A stretch of DNA of 64,000 bases from Parvularcula sp. (GCA_002704915.1 PAIP01000084.1:1-64000); one strand, 5' to 3'. Shown: positions 10,069 through 17,771, numbered from the stretch's first letter. The notes: a model not told the origin generated them from the sequence alone. A program made the numbers and translations.

Positions 10069-10443
10069 CTATTGCGCATCCGTGACCTGCGCCATGGCGA
10101 GGGCGTGCAGGATGACATCGCTGTCGGGCGAAGGCGCGTCTTCTTCAGGGACATAATCCGTATCACCGAGAAGCGCCGCGAATTCTCGCGCGTTTACAAG
10201 CTGCCTGCTGTCCGATGGACGCAGATCGGTTTTCGCCGCCGCCACCTTCGCCAGCCGGTCAGGGTTTTCAAGGTAAGCGATTTCCGCGCGCAACATCTGG
10301 ATCGAACGCACCTCTTCCACCTGACTGGTTTCGATTTGCTCTATGTCCTCGCGCAACTCGCGCACGGAAACCTCAGCGCGATAACGCCCGAAGGCCGCCG
10401 CAGCCAGCAATACGCACAAAAATATAGTTGTGATACGGATCAT
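10069..10443 (-). CDS. ftsL: Cell division protein FtsL
   Basis: FtsL is the small bitopic divisome protein that bridges FtsB/FtsQ and activates FtsWI. The 124-residue product has one membrane helix at about 4-20, then a heptad-rich periplasmic coil (about 25-65) ending in LENPDRLAKVAA, which resembles the conserved NPxRIE/LA region of FtsL, and an acidic, probably disordered tail. Sequence identity in this family is low, so the call rests on topology and on its place between rsmH and ftsI. Its ATG follows the rsmH stop directly. Confidence 0.85.
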   Translation of the reverse strand: MIRITTIFLCVLLAAAAFGRYRAEVSVRELREDIEQIETSQVEEVRSIQMLRAEIAYLENPDRLAKVAAAKTDLRPSDSRQLVNAREFAALLGDTDYVPEEDAPSPDSDVILHALAMAQVTDAQ

Positions 10444-11463
10444 TTATTTTCCTCCGTGCATGAAAGACAGTTTGATTTCCTTGGGCGCGCCAAGCGCATC
10501 GTCGCCATCGGGCGCCGGCGGCGCTTCGGTACGGACGGCCGCGCGCAATTTCGCAGACCGGGCGCGCGGATTGTCTGCGGTTTCTTCATTCGAAGATTCA
10601 AGCGCGCGCGGATATAGGAGCTCGAACGAGGCCGGCGGGCGCTCCGCCGGCGGGAGATGACGAGACCCCCCGCCTTTGCTCTCAGACCGGCTTGCAAGAA
10701 AGCGTTTGACGATACGGTCTTCGAGCGAGTGGAAAGCCACAACCACCAGCCGCCCCGCCGGACGCAACAAGCGCTCGGCCGCGCGCAAACCCGCGATAAG
10801 CTGGCCCAGCTCGTCATTGACGAAAATTCGCAGCGCCTGAAACACCCGCGTCGCGGGATGAATTTTCTTTTTGCCCTTTTGGCGCGCCGGGACGGGCGTC
10901 GCCTTCTCCACAATCGAGGCAAGCTGATCCGTTGTGGTGATCGGCGCCTTTTCACGCTCGCGGATGATGGCCCGCGCGATGGCGCTGGCCCGGTTTTCCT
11001 CGCCATAGCGGCGGAAGATGGCGGCGAGATCCTGGGCGTCGGCGCGGGCGATAACATCTTCCGCATCCGGTTTTTCACCGTCCATCCGCATGGACAAGGG
11101 CCCCTCATGACGGAAGGAAAAGCCGCGCTCCGCCTCATCGAGCTGCATGGACGAAACGCCGAGATCGAAGACGACGCCGTCGATCACCTCAACGCCCTCT
11201 TCGTTCAGCGCCTCGCGCATTTCCGCAAATGGCCTGTTGATGAGAAACAAGCGGCCCGAAAACTCTTTCGCCCATTCTTTCGCGCGCTCGATTGCGGTCG
11301 GATCGCGATCGAATCCGTAAACCGTGCAATCGGCGGCGTTTAAAATCGCGCGCGCATAACCGCCGGCGCCGAAGGTCGCGTCTACATAGACGCCGCCTTT
11401 TTTCGGGGCGAGCGCGGCAATAACCTCTTTCAACATAACGGGCTGGTGCGCGGCGTATGTCAT
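10444..11463 (-). CDS. rsmH: 16S rRNA (cytosine-1402-N4)-methyltransferase RsmH
   Basis: RsmH (MraW) methylates N4 of C1402 in 16S rRNA. The 339-residue product has the SAM-binding VDATFGAGGY near residue 27, FDLGVSSMQLD in the catalytic core, SLEDRIVK near 245 and the inserted helical domain typical of the family. Its ATG overlaps the mraZ stop by 4 nt; mraZ-rsmH-ftsL is the universal start of the dcw operon. Confidence 0.96.
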   Translation of the reverse strand: MTYAAHQPVMLKEVIAALAPKKGGVYVDATFGAGGYARAILNAADCTVYGFDRDPTAIERAKEWAKEFSGRLFLINRPFAEMREALNEEGVEVIDGVVFDLGVSSMQLDEAERGFSFRHEGPLSMRMDGEKPDAEDVIARADAQDLAAIFRRYGEENRASAIARAIIREREKAPITTTDQLASIVEKATPVPARQKGKKKIHPATRVFQALRIFVNDELGQLIAGLRAAERLLRPAGRLVVVAFHSLEDRIVKRFLASRSESKGGGSRHLPPAERPPASFELLYPRALESSNEETADNPRARSAKLRAAVRTEAPPAPDGDDALGAPKEIKLSFMHGGK

Positions 11464-11960
11464 TCCGCGCCCCCGTTCAGTCTCGGATTTTTCAAGGAGC
11501 GCCTTGCTTCATTCGCCGCCTTTTTCGCCGCATCGAGAGGCCCGGCGAAAAGCTCCGGATTCCAGATCTGGAAAGAACGGATATGTCCTGCGAACAAAGC
11601 CTGGCCGTTAAGCTGGGCATGATTGCGCAAATGCTCCGGCAGATTGATCCGCCCTTCGGGATCCGTGGTCACGGGCGTGAGCTGCGTCGCCACGGCGCGC
11701 TCAAGCGCAATGCGCTTTTCCGAATAGGGATCGAGATCCTCCACCATGGAAAAGAGATAGTCGACGAACTCATCGCCGCCGCATTCAAGGCAGGGCTCTT
11801 CCGTGGACGGAAGACAATAGATGACATTCTCGGTCGCAAGATCGAGCACGCGCCGAAAGGCCGCCGGCGTGGCCAGGCGTCCTTTCGCATCGATCTTGTT
11901 GACATAGGACCCTAAAAACCGGGCCCCGGCCCCGCGCCGCATGCCGCTTCCCTTCGCCAA
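11460..11960 (-). CDS. mraZ: Transcriptional regulator MraZ
   Basis: MraZ is a ring-forming AbrB-fold DNA-binding protein that regulates its own dcw operon. The 166-residue product has the two duplicated half domains with DAKGR (about 25-29) and DPEGR (about 100-104), which contact DNA. It is slightly longer than the common form of about 150 residues, with a basic N-terminal extension and a C-terminal tail. The predicted operator, four TGGG repeats, lies 49-82 nt upstream. Confidence 0.95.
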   Translation of the reverse strand: MAKGSGMRRGAGARFLGSYVNKIDAKGRLATPAAFRRVLDLATENVIYCLPSTEEPCLECGGDEFVDYLFSMVEDLDPYSEKRIALERAVATQLTPVTTDPEGRINLPEHLRNHAQLNGQALFAGHIRSFQIWNPELFAGPLDAAKKAANEARRSLKNPRLNGGAE

Positions 11961-12008
11961 CGCGCCCGCCGCTTAACGCGGGCGCGTGTCGTCCCTTGCC
12001 CAAATTAT

Positions 12009-12049
12009 TGGGAAAGTATGGGATAGCATGGGAATTTATGGGCGGTCAA
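12009..12049 (-). promoter_or_regulatory. mraZ/dcw promoter with four MraZ-type TGGG repeats
   Basis: On the plus strand TGGG occurs at 12009, 12019, 12029 and 12039, an exact 10-bp period. Known MraZ operators are TGGGN units separated by 5 nt, which is the same period. On the minus strand a candidate promoter overlaps them: TTGACC at 12049-12044, a 17-bp spacer and CTATCC at 12026-12021. Repressor bound to the repeats would cover the spacer and -10. The repeats read TGGG on the strand opposite to transcription; orientation should be compared with relatives. Confidence 0.8.
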
Positions 12050-12092
12050 AGGATGATTCGCCTTTGGCCGTTTAATTCTCACGACAGTTCCG

Positions 12093-12107
12093 GAACAGAA
12101 ACGGAAC
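12093..12107. promoter_or_regulatory. Putative LexA (SOS) box upstream of the dcw operon
   Basis: The sequence GAACAGAAACGGAAC is an exact GAAC-N7-GAAC, the alphaproteobacterial LexA box. The flanking A after each GAAC also matches common boxes. It sits 44 nt upstream of the predicted mraZ -35 element. The other boundary of the gap is the 3' end of the FliJ-like gene, so mraZ is the only gene with its 5' end nearby. An 8-base match can occur by chance; function is inferred. Confidence 0.5.
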
Positions 12108-12113
12108 ATTCGC

Positions 12114-12135
12114 GAATCAGATCGTGACAAGAATC
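12114..12135. promoter_or_regulatory. Two GANTC methylation sites upstream of mraZ
   Basis: GAATC occurs at 12114-12118 and 12131-12135, next to the LexA-type box. GANTC is the target of the cell-cycle methyltransferase CcrM in alphaproteobacteria, and clusters in promoters often mark GcrA/CtrA-regulated division genes. No ccrM gene is in this window. Confidence 0.4.
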
Positions 12136-12220
12136 AGTAAACACTGGTTAATAAAAGGTGAATTTTCCACGCCCTATGTGGAAAAACGGCGACCTGCCAG
12201 CACCCAAAATTGGCGGCGAC

Positions 12221-12523
12221 CTATGCGGCGCTCGCCGCTTTCTGCGGCAGATGCGCGACAAGCGCCTCCAGCCGACCGGCGCGGGCCGACGCCGCTGCGA
12301 GTTTTTCGCGCGCCGCTTGCTCAGCCGTTTCATAGGTCGCCAATATCGCCATCACGCGCCGGCGACGCGCGGACGCGGCGGCGCCCGCATGTGAAAGCGA
12401 TCGTTCGGCGGCTTGGCGGGCGATGGCGAGGTCCGCGAGATCTTCACGCAGCGCCGCATGCTCTTCGCGAGCGAGACGCAACAATTTCAAAAGCGCGCCG
12501 TGTTCTTTGCCTGTCGTCAGCAT
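12221..12523 (-). CDS. FliJ-like coiled-coil protein
   Basis: A 100-residue, strongly helical protein rich in Ala, Glu, Arg and Leu, with no membrane segment or signal peptide. Heptads run through most of its length, as in FliJ, the stalk-like component of the flagellar export ATPase complex. FliJ is usually 130-150 residues, so this is short. Genes of the flagellar export ATPase set lie beside ctrA in several alphaproteobacteria, which fits its position back-to-back with ctrA. AAAGGGA precedes the ATG. The assignment rests on composition and context; a different small coiled-coil protein is possible. Confidence 0.5.
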   Translation of the reverse strand: MLTTGKEHGALLKLLRLAREEHAALREDLADLAIARQAAERSLSHAGAAASARRRRVMAILATYETAEQAAREKLAAASARAGRLEALVAHLPQKAASAA

Positions 12524-12971
12524 GCCCGTCCCTTTCGCTTTTTATGGATTATAGAGCGCCGCTTCGCGCCGCCTGTCCAACTCATCTTGCGCGTCGTCGC
12601 CTGGGCGCTAGGTCCAAAACTCGCACGCACCGGCAGCGGCCGCAGCACATCCCCGTTTCGAATGCGATATGAGCGTGCGCCAGCTCGCGAAACCGTCTTA
12701 ACAGGGCCCGTTTAAGCGCCGGTAAATTGGTGAACCGCTTTAACAGTGAAAAAACCGAACATGCTTAATGACAGGGGCCGCAAATCAAGCAATCACTTGG
12801 GCTCTCCAGTAACAAGTATTTTCGCGGCCTTAAAAAGCCCCCGACAAACGAGCGAATTTGATTCACGCTGTTAACCATTATGAAAGCTTATCGTCGTTAA
12901 CTTCCCGCCGATAACGCGAAAAGAGCGCGGGTGTTTTCGAGGGGAACGGCGCGCCAACAGGAGACGGACAC
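12524..12971 (+). promoter_or_regulatory. ctrA upstream region with GANTC and TTAACCAT motifs
   Basis: This 448-base gap holds no convincing gene. It contains GATTC at 12860-12864, a potential CcrM site, TTAACCAT at 12871-12878 (a motif often seen with CtrA half sites), TTAAC at 12897-12901, and TTAA-N7-TAAA at 12712-12726, one base from a full CtrA box. In Caulobacter ctrA is autoregulated and its P1 promoter is sensitive to GANTC methylation; the same logic is inferred here. AGGAG stands 8 nt before the ctrA ATG. Confidence 0.5.
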
Positions 12972-13673
12972 ATGCGGGTTCTGCTGATCGAAGACGACGG
13001 CGCGACGGCGCAAAGCATCGAACTGATGCTGAAGTCGGACGGGTTCAACGTCTACACCACCGACCTCGGCGAAGAAGGCGTCGATCTCGGCAAGGTTTAC
13101 GACTACGACATCATTCTTCTTGACCTCAACCTGCCCGACATGACCGGCTTCGACGTTTTGAAGTCCCTGCGGGTCGCCAAGGTCAATACGCCGATCCTTA
13201 TTCTCACGGGTCAGGGCGACATTGAAACCAAAGTCCGGGGCCTCGGCTTCGGCGCGGACGATTACATGACCAAGCCCTTCCACAAGGACGAGCTTGTCGC
13301 GCGCATTCACGCCATTGTGCGCCGCTCGAAAGGTCATTCCCAGTCGGTCATCACGACGGGCCGCCTCGTCGTCAATCTCGACGCAAAAACGGTCGAGGTC
13401 GCGGGCCAGCGGGTCCACCTCACCGGCAAGGAATACCAGATGCTGGAGCTTCTCTCGCTCCGCAAGGGCACGACGCTGACGAAAGAGATGTTCCTCAACC
13501 ACCTTTATGGCGGCATGGACGAGCCCGAACTCAAAATCATCGACGTCTTTATCTGTAAGCTGCGTAAAAAACTCGCTGCTGCGACACAAGGCGAGCACTA
13601 TATCGAAACAGTCTGGGGGCGCGGTTACGTTCTTCGCGACCCGCAGGAGGAAAAAGCCCAATCCGTCGCGTAA
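12972..13673 (+). CDS. ctrA: Cell cycle master response regulator CtrA
   Basis: CtrA is the OmpR-type response regulator that controls division, flagellar and DNA methylation genes and silences the origin in Caulobacter-type bacteria. The 233-residue product is close to the canonical sequence throughout: MRVLLIEDD at the start, phospho-acceptor Asp51 in [15 protein letters not shown] at the end of the receiver, and a winged-helix domain with [17 protein letters not shown] and [13 protein letters not shown]. The tail EEKAQSVA ends in hydrophobic residues, as needed for ClpXP turnover of CtrA. Transcribed away from the dcw operon; a strong bidirectional terminator follows. Confidence 0.98.
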   Translation: MRVLLIEDDGATAQSIELMLKSDGFNVYTTDLGEEGVDLGKVYDYDIILLDLNLPDMTGFDVLKSLRVAKVNTPILILTGQGDIETKVRGLGFGADDYMTKPFHKDELVARIHAIVRRSKGHSQSVITTGRLVVNLDAKTVEVAGQRVHLTGKEYQMLELLSLRKGTTLTKEMFLNHLYGGMDEPELKIIDVFICKLRKKLAAATQGEHYIETVWGRGYVLRDPQEEKAQSVA

Positions 13674-13718
13674 CGTCTCCCGACACGCGACGCGTATTCT
13701 AAACTTGCACCAACAAAC

Positions 13719-13750
13719 AAAAACGCCCCGGAGCGATCCGGGGCGTTTTT
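13719..13750. terminator. Bidirectional rho-independent terminator
   Basis: A perfect 8-bp stem CGCCCCGG / CCGGGGCG with loop AGCGAT is flanked by five A and five T. It lies between the convergent ctrA and the VPLPA-CTERM gene and can serve both. Confidence 0.9.
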
Positions 13751-13770
13751 CGATTCGCGCAACGGCGTTC

Positions 13771-14358
13771 CTAACTTGAAGCTGCCCGCTTGCGGCCCGC
13801 CGCTGCGGCGCCGCCCAGTCCCGTCAGGAACAACAGCGCGCCCGCCGGCAGGGGAACTTCGCTCATGGGGTCGCCCAGAACGGCGATATTATACTGCGAA
13901 GCGTTGCCGCCGGTCGCAGACAAATTCGACCAAAGAAGCTCTCCCGCCCCGAGAAATGTGGAAGCTAAGATCGTGAACGAGAACGTCTCATTGAGGGACG
14001 GAACATAGCCGCCGTCACCGACAGAACAGGTATCGACGCACAGGGTCGGACCGTTGGCGCCGCCGCTGGTTTGAGTCACTGAAAACGGGACAGGGACGCC
14101 GCTAAGGACCGGGTCGCCAAAGGCGCCCTCAACCTCGATATCGTCCGTTTGGTTTCCGAAACTGAACCAGTCGAATTCCTGACCGGAACTCCACGACCCG
14201 TCATTGTTATCGAGCACCACATCAATGTCGTACTGGTAACTGCCCCCGAGATCCGTCACGTCATAATAGACCGTGAACGGCGTCGCCGAGGCCGGCGCGG
14301 TCAGAAAGGCTGCTCCCGCCGCAGCGCTGGCGCCGAGCAGCAAAGACCGAAATTTCAT
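13771..14358 (-). CDS. VPLPA-CTERM sorting domain protein (secreted)
   Basis: A 195-residue predicted exported protein. A signal peptide occupies about residues 1-25 (MKFRSLLLG to ASA). The body is acidic, Asn/Gly/Ser rich and beta-like, with two Cys (CVDTC) that could pair. The C-terminus reads VPLPAGALLFLTGLGG followed by AGRKRA: motif, membrane helix and basic tail, which is the VPLPA-CTERM signal recognised by exosortases. I chose the ATG at 14358 because GGAG lies 8 nt upstream and the signal peptide starts there; a longer frame has no RBS. Function unknown; no exosortase gene is in the window. Confidence 0.8.
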   Translation of the reverse strand: MKFRSLLLGASAAAGAAFLTAPASATPFTVYYDVTDLGGSYQYDIDVVLDNNDGSWSSGQEFDWFSFGNQTDDIEVEGAFGDPVLSGVPVPFSVTQTSGGANGPTLCVDTCSVGDGGYVPSLNETFSFTILASTFLGAGELLWSNLSATGGNASQYNIAVLGDPMSEVPLPAGALLFLTGLGGAAAAGRKRAASS

Positions 14359-14556
14359 GATGGTTGCTCCACTCTTTTTTACACACACAAAGTCTGACGC
14401 ATACTCACTCACAATTGTCATGCCAAGGCGTTGAAGCAGTTCAGTTTATTTTTCAACCGCGGGGTGAATTCACAGCCGCTGACTTGCCGTCACTTACCGT
14501 ACGCAAAGCCCTCATCAAAAGCGAAACGCTGAAGTTCTCGTCATAGTGGCGGCGCG

Positions 14557-14582
14557 GGAACAAACACGTCCCGAGTCGCGTT
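14557..14582 (+). promoter_or_regulatory. EcfG-type general stress promoter
   Basis: GGAAC at 14557-14561, a 17-nt spacer and CGTT at 14579-14582 match the EcfG sigma factor consensus. The -10 element ends 32 nt before the chosen GTG start of the next gene. Spacing and sequence are the same as at the phyR promoter. Confidence 0.75.
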
Positions 14583-14614
14583 TGAGGAGCAAATCCGCAG
14601 CAGGAGAGATTGAA

Positions 14615-15124
14615 GTGTCAGATGTCGATAAAGCCCGCGAAAATCCCGAAGCCCTTTTCTGGGAAGAGGTGGAAGACGTGAACGCGGGCATGCTCGGCGT
14701 TGAGGGCAGCGGCCAGCATTTGCAGCCCATGTCGCCCTATAGCGATCCTGAAAATGCGTCGATCTGGTTCTTCACCGAAAAAAACGCTGACCTTCTGGAC
14801 GCCCTCGGCCCGGACGGTGGGAAGGCGATCTTCTCGGTTGTGTCGAAGAGCCGTGATTTCTTCGCCTGCGCCACCGGCGAGCTGATTGAAAATCTCGACC
14901 GCGCCAAAGTGGACGAATATTGGAACCCGGTCGCAGCGGCCTGGTACGCCGAAGGCAAGGACGATCCCAATCTCACCTTGTTGCAGTTAAAACTGGAAGA
15001 CGCCTCAATCTGGGCGTCGTCGGGCAATCCCTTCGCTTTCGCCTGGCGCATCGCCAAGGGCAATTTCTCCGACGACCCGCCGGAAGACATGGGCGAGCGC
15101 AACCATTTCCGTTTCGCCGCCTAG
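14615..15124 (+). CDS. Pyridoxamine 5'-phosphate oxidase-like general stress protein
   Basis: A 169-residue cytoplasmic protein of the split-barrel flavin-binding fold, subgroup of the Gsp26-like general stress proteins. Visible features are SPYSDPENASIWFFTEKN, KSRDFFACATGEL and an interface segment EYWNPVAAAWY, as in this family; members bind FMN or related flavins, and the reaction is not established. I chose the GTG at 14615 (GGAG 8 nt upstream) over an ATG at 14546, because the EcfG promoter lies between them. Its promoter places it in the general stress regulon, which agrees with the family name. Confidence 0.8.
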   Translation: MSDVDKARENPEALFWEEVEDVNAGMLGVEGSGQHLQPMSPYSDPENASIWFFTEKNADLLDALGPDGGKAIFSVVSKSRDFFACATGELIENLDRAKVDEYWNPVAAAWYAEGKDDPNLTLLQLKLEDASIWASSGNPFAFAWRIAKGNFSDDPPEDMGERNHFRFAA

Positions 15125-15182
15125 ATCATCAGGGTCGCGCCGGGTTTGCGAAAAACCGGATTCCACTTTTTCGCCCGGCGCT
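15125..15182. repeat. Palindromic hairpin repeat, CCG-N5-CAC loop family
   Basis: The whole gap between two convergent genes is one hairpin: arm GCGCCGGGtttGCGAAAAA, loop CCGGATTCCAC, arm TTTTTCGCCCGGCGC. Repeats with an AACCGG-TTCCAC core are widespread between alphaproteobacterial genes. A copy with the same loop pattern is inserted in the rhs gene at 55143-55200. It may also act as a terminator for both genes. Confidence 0.75.
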
Positions 15183-16055
15183 CTAAGCCGCGCTCACCGC
15201 CTCTTCCATCGCAAGCACCGCTTTCTTGCGCGCGACGCCCCAGCGATAATTGTGGATGACGCCGGAGGAGAGGATCACCCGGTGGCAGGGAATGAGTACA
15301 GAGATAAGATTGGCGCCGACGGCGGCGCCCACGGCGCGATTGGCCTTCGGTTTGCCGATTTCGGAGGCGATGTCACCATAGGTGCAGCGCGCCCCGTAAG
15401 GGATTTTCAACAGCGCTTCCCACACTTTCAACTGGAAATTCGTGCCGCGCACGTGAAGGCGCAAAGGTTCATCGAGTTTGCGGTTAAGCGCGAAGGCGAA
15501 AGCCTGCGCCGCGAGCGGCGTCACATAGTCTTTGTCCTGAACGAATTCCGCCGCATCCCAGTCATGCATCATTTCGGCGAGATGCAACTCGTCGCCCCCT
15601 TCTTCGGCGAAACTCATCCAGCACACGCCTTTCTCCGTCGCAGCTATGAGAACGCGTCCGAGCGGGCCGTTCAAAAAGGCGTAACGAATGACAAGCCCCT
15701 GGCCCCGACGGCGATAATCGCCGGGCGTCATGGCTTCCGACGCGAGAAAGAGATCATGCAGCCGCGACGCCCCCGAAAGACCGGCGGAAAAAGACGCGGA
15801 CAAAACGTCCTCGCCCTCGGCGATAGCGCGCTTGGCTTCCTGCGCCGCGAGATATTGCAGAAACCGCTTGGGTGAGACGCCTGCCCCCGCCTTGAACATG
15901 CGCTGAAAATGCGCCGGCGAGAGACCCACATGGGCCGCTGTCTCCTCAAGGCCGGGATGGGTCTCCGCATTGGCGGTGAGGAAATCGATGGCGCGGGCCA
16001 CGGGCTCCAGAGCCTCGAGGCGGGCGGGCGTGATCTGAAAGGACATATCGCTCAT
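15183..16055 (-). CDS. AraC-type HTH / O6-methylguanine-DNA methyltransferase fusion (Ada-like)
   Basis: A 290-residue protein with an AraC-type helix-turn-helix at about 15-115 (AAHVGLSPAHFQRMFK) and an O6-alkylguanine-DNA alkyltransferase domain from about 125 on. The suicide cysteine sits in PCHRV (Cys257), preceded by the RAVGAA DNA-binding helix. The N-terminal zinc domain of classical Ada, which takes a methyl group from phosphotriesters, is absent. It can repair O6-methylguanine; whether it still regulates transcription is unclear. The start follows a region with a perfect CtrA box and a GANTC site. Confidence 0.9.
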   Translation of the reverse strand: MSDMSFQITPARLEALEPVARAIDFLTANAETHPGLEETAAHVGLSPAHFQRMFKAGAGVSPKRFLQYLAAQEAKRAIAEGEDVLSASFSAGLSGASRLHDLFLASEAMTPGDYRRRGQGLVIRYAFLNGPLGRVLIAATEKGVCWMSFAEEGGDELHLAEMMHDWDAAEFVQDKDYVTPLAAQAFAFALNRKLDEPLRLHVRGTNFQLKVWEALLKIPYGARCTYGDIASEIGKPKANRAVGAAVGANLISVLIPCHRVILSSGVIHNYRWGVARKKAVLAMEEAVSAA

Positions 16056-16118
16056 GCGCCTGTCTATGAACCGAAAATCCGGCGTCCGACACCCGAATCT
16101 TGCTGAGACGGTCCGATC

Positions 16119-16133
16119 TTAACCCGCCGTTAA
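16119..16133. promoter_or_regulatory. Perfect CtrA box with neighbouring GANTC site
   Basis: TTAACCCGCCGTTAA is an exact TTAA-N7-TTAA, the CtrA binding consensus, in the gap between two divergent genes. GAATC at 16095-16099 is a possible CcrM site 20 nt away, and a TTAAC half site follows at 16151. CtrA itself is encoded 2.5 kb to the left. Either the Ada-like gene or the membrane protein could be the target. Confidence 0.65.
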
Positions 16134-16205
16134 ACCTAATTTTACGGGCCATTAACCCTAATGGCGCCTAAATATCCGGGCAACAAACCGGAGGAGATCC
16201 TCGAG

Positions 16206-16556
16206 ATGGAAGATCTCAGTTACATTATCGGTATCGGGTTTTCCGGCGCGGATCTGCCGCGCGCCGTCATCCTCGCCTTCCTCTTCGCCATGTTCGCCCA
16301 AGGCAACGGCAATATCTGGAAAGCGGGCCTTCTCGCCCTTCTCATCGACCGCACGGTCTGGCCGATCGCCGCCATGGGCGCGTCAGGAGCGGAATTGCAG
16401 TCGGTCTATTCGGCGATCGCCGGCATGGCGAAAAGCTTCAAGGCCGATCTCGGCATTTACATCGTGCGCTATATCGGTCTTGTGCTGATGATCGGCGGGT
16501 TCCGCTGGATGCGCGCCTGGATCCACGGCATGTCGCCGAAAAAAGCGGCCGCTTAA
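16206..16556 (+). CDS. Small membrane protein of unknown function
   Basis: A 116-residue protein with about three hydrophobic segments (about 15-32, 38-58 and 92-108) and a basic C-terminal tail MSPKKAAA. I do not recognise the family. The ATG at 16206 is preceded by GGAGGAG at 9 nt, better than an upstream in-frame ATG at 16161. The only clue to function is the CtrA box 73 nt upstream, which suggests cell-cycle control. The 3' end overlaps the convergent ketoacyl synthase gene by 4 nt. Confidence 0.7.
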   Translation: MEDLSYIIGIGFSGADLPRAVILAFLFAMFAQGNGNIWKAGLLALLIDRTVWPIAAMGASGAELQSVYSAIAGMAKSFKADLGIYIVRYIGLVLMIGGFRWMRAWIHGMSPKKAAA

Positions 16557-17761
16557 ACCTTTTCGAACGCCGTCACGGCGTTCAGGCCACCAAATGCAAA
16601 AGAATTGGAGAGCGCGACAGAAATGTCGCGCTCTTTTGCTTCATTGGGAATGTAATCGAGATCGCATTCCGGGTCCGGCTCGTCATAATTGACCGTAGGC
16701 GGAGCAATGCCATCACGCAGCGCGAGGATCGCCGCAATGGCCTCGATCCCGCCCGCGGCGCCCAGCAAATGTCCATGCATGGATTTGGTGGAGGACACGG
16801 CGAGCTTGTCCGCCCCGGCGCCGAAAACCTTTCGGATCGCTTTCGTCTCCGTCGGATCGTTCAGAAGCGTGCCGGTGCCGTGGGCGTTGATATAAACCCC
16901 TGACGGATCGTCAATGGAGATATCTTTGAGGGCCAGTTTCATGGCCCCGGCCGCACCGTTCATATCCGGATTGATCATGTCTTTGCCGTCGGCGTTCATG
17001 CCGAAACCAGAAAGCCGGCAGAGAATATCGGCGCCCCGCGCTTTTGCATGCTCTTCTTCCTCAAGCACCAGCACGCCCGCCCCTTCGCCGATGACAAGGC
17101 CTTTGCGGTTTTTCGAAAACGGCCGGCAGGTTTCATCCGCAAGGATGTGCATCGCCTTCCAGGCTTCAAGCGCGCCGTAACACAGGATCGCTTCGCTCGC
17201 GCCGGCGAAAGCGACATCGGCGGCGCCGGACTTGATGAGTTCCGACGAAACGCCGATGGCGTGCGCCCCGGTGGCGCACGCGCTCGACACCGCAAAGGCG
17301 GGGCCCCGAACGCCATATTTGATCGTGAGGTGGCTTGCCGCGGCGTTGGGTATCACTTTGAGAATGGTCAAGGGATGCGGACGCCGCTCGCGGCACAGCA
17401 TCGCCGTATAGCCATTGTCGAACGTCGCCTGTCCGCCGATGCCGGTTCCGATGATGCAGGCCGTGCGCGCGCCCAAGGCGTCATCGAAAACAAGGCCCGA
17501 CTGCGCCGCTGCTTCTTCCGCGGCGAGCGCCGCAAGCTGCGAGAACCGGTCGGCGCGCAGAAGTTGAGCCCCGAGAGTTTTGATGCGCTCTTCTAGCCCG
17601 TCGACTGGCGCAACCGGAACGGTCAGTGAAAATCGATCGAGCGCGTATTCACGCATTTCAATCGCGCAGCGCGCGGCAAACAATCCATCGCGGAATTCAT
17701 CAACGCTGGCGCCCAGCGGCGTGACCGCGCCCATTCCCGTAACGACGACATTCCGGGTCAT
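16553..17761 (-). CDS. Beta-ketoacyl-ACP synthase, FabF/NodE-like, paired with its own ACP
   Basis: A 402-residue type II condensing enzyme that extends an acyl chain with malonyl-ACP. The catalytic triad is visible: Cys162 in SSACATGAH, His in NAHGTGT and His in KSMHGHLLGAAGG. Length and the C-terminal NSFAFGGLN loop fit FabF. It sits 10 nt downstream of an ACP gene with no other fatty acid genes around, as in NodF/NodE and other specialised systems, so a dedicated lipid or secondary metabolite is more likely than housekeeping FabF. The product cannot be read from the sequence. Confidence 0.85.
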   Translation of the reverse strand: MTRNVVVTGMGAVTPLGASVDEFRDGLFAARCAIEMREYALDRFSLTVPVAPVDGLEERIKTLGAQLLRADRFSQLAALAAEEAAAQSGLVFDDALGARTACIIGTGIGGQATFDNGYTAMLCRERRPHPLTILKVIPNAAASHLTIKYGVRGPAFAVSSACATGAHAIGVSSELIKSGAADVAFAGASEAILCYGALEAWKAMHILADETCRPFSKNRKGLVIGEGAGVLVLEEEEHAKARGADILCRLSGFGMNADGKDMINPDMNGAAGAMKLALKDISIDDPSGVYINAHGTGTLLNDPTETKAIRKVFGAGADKLAVSSTKSMHGHLLGAAGGIEAIAAILALRDGIAPPTVNYDEPDPECDLDYIPNEAKERDISVALSNSFAFGGLNAVTAFEKV

Positions 17762-17771
17762 GCTGTTTCGT

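Noticed and set aside
12712-12900. Several TTAA pairs before ctrA as full CtrA boxes
   Set aside because: Spacings are 10 or otherwise wrong, or one half has a mismatch; only reported as motifs, not as a bona fide box.
12897-13661. Minus-strand open frame of about 250 codons opposite ctrA
   Set aside because: Mirror of the strongly conserved ctrA reading frame; no RBS or homology.
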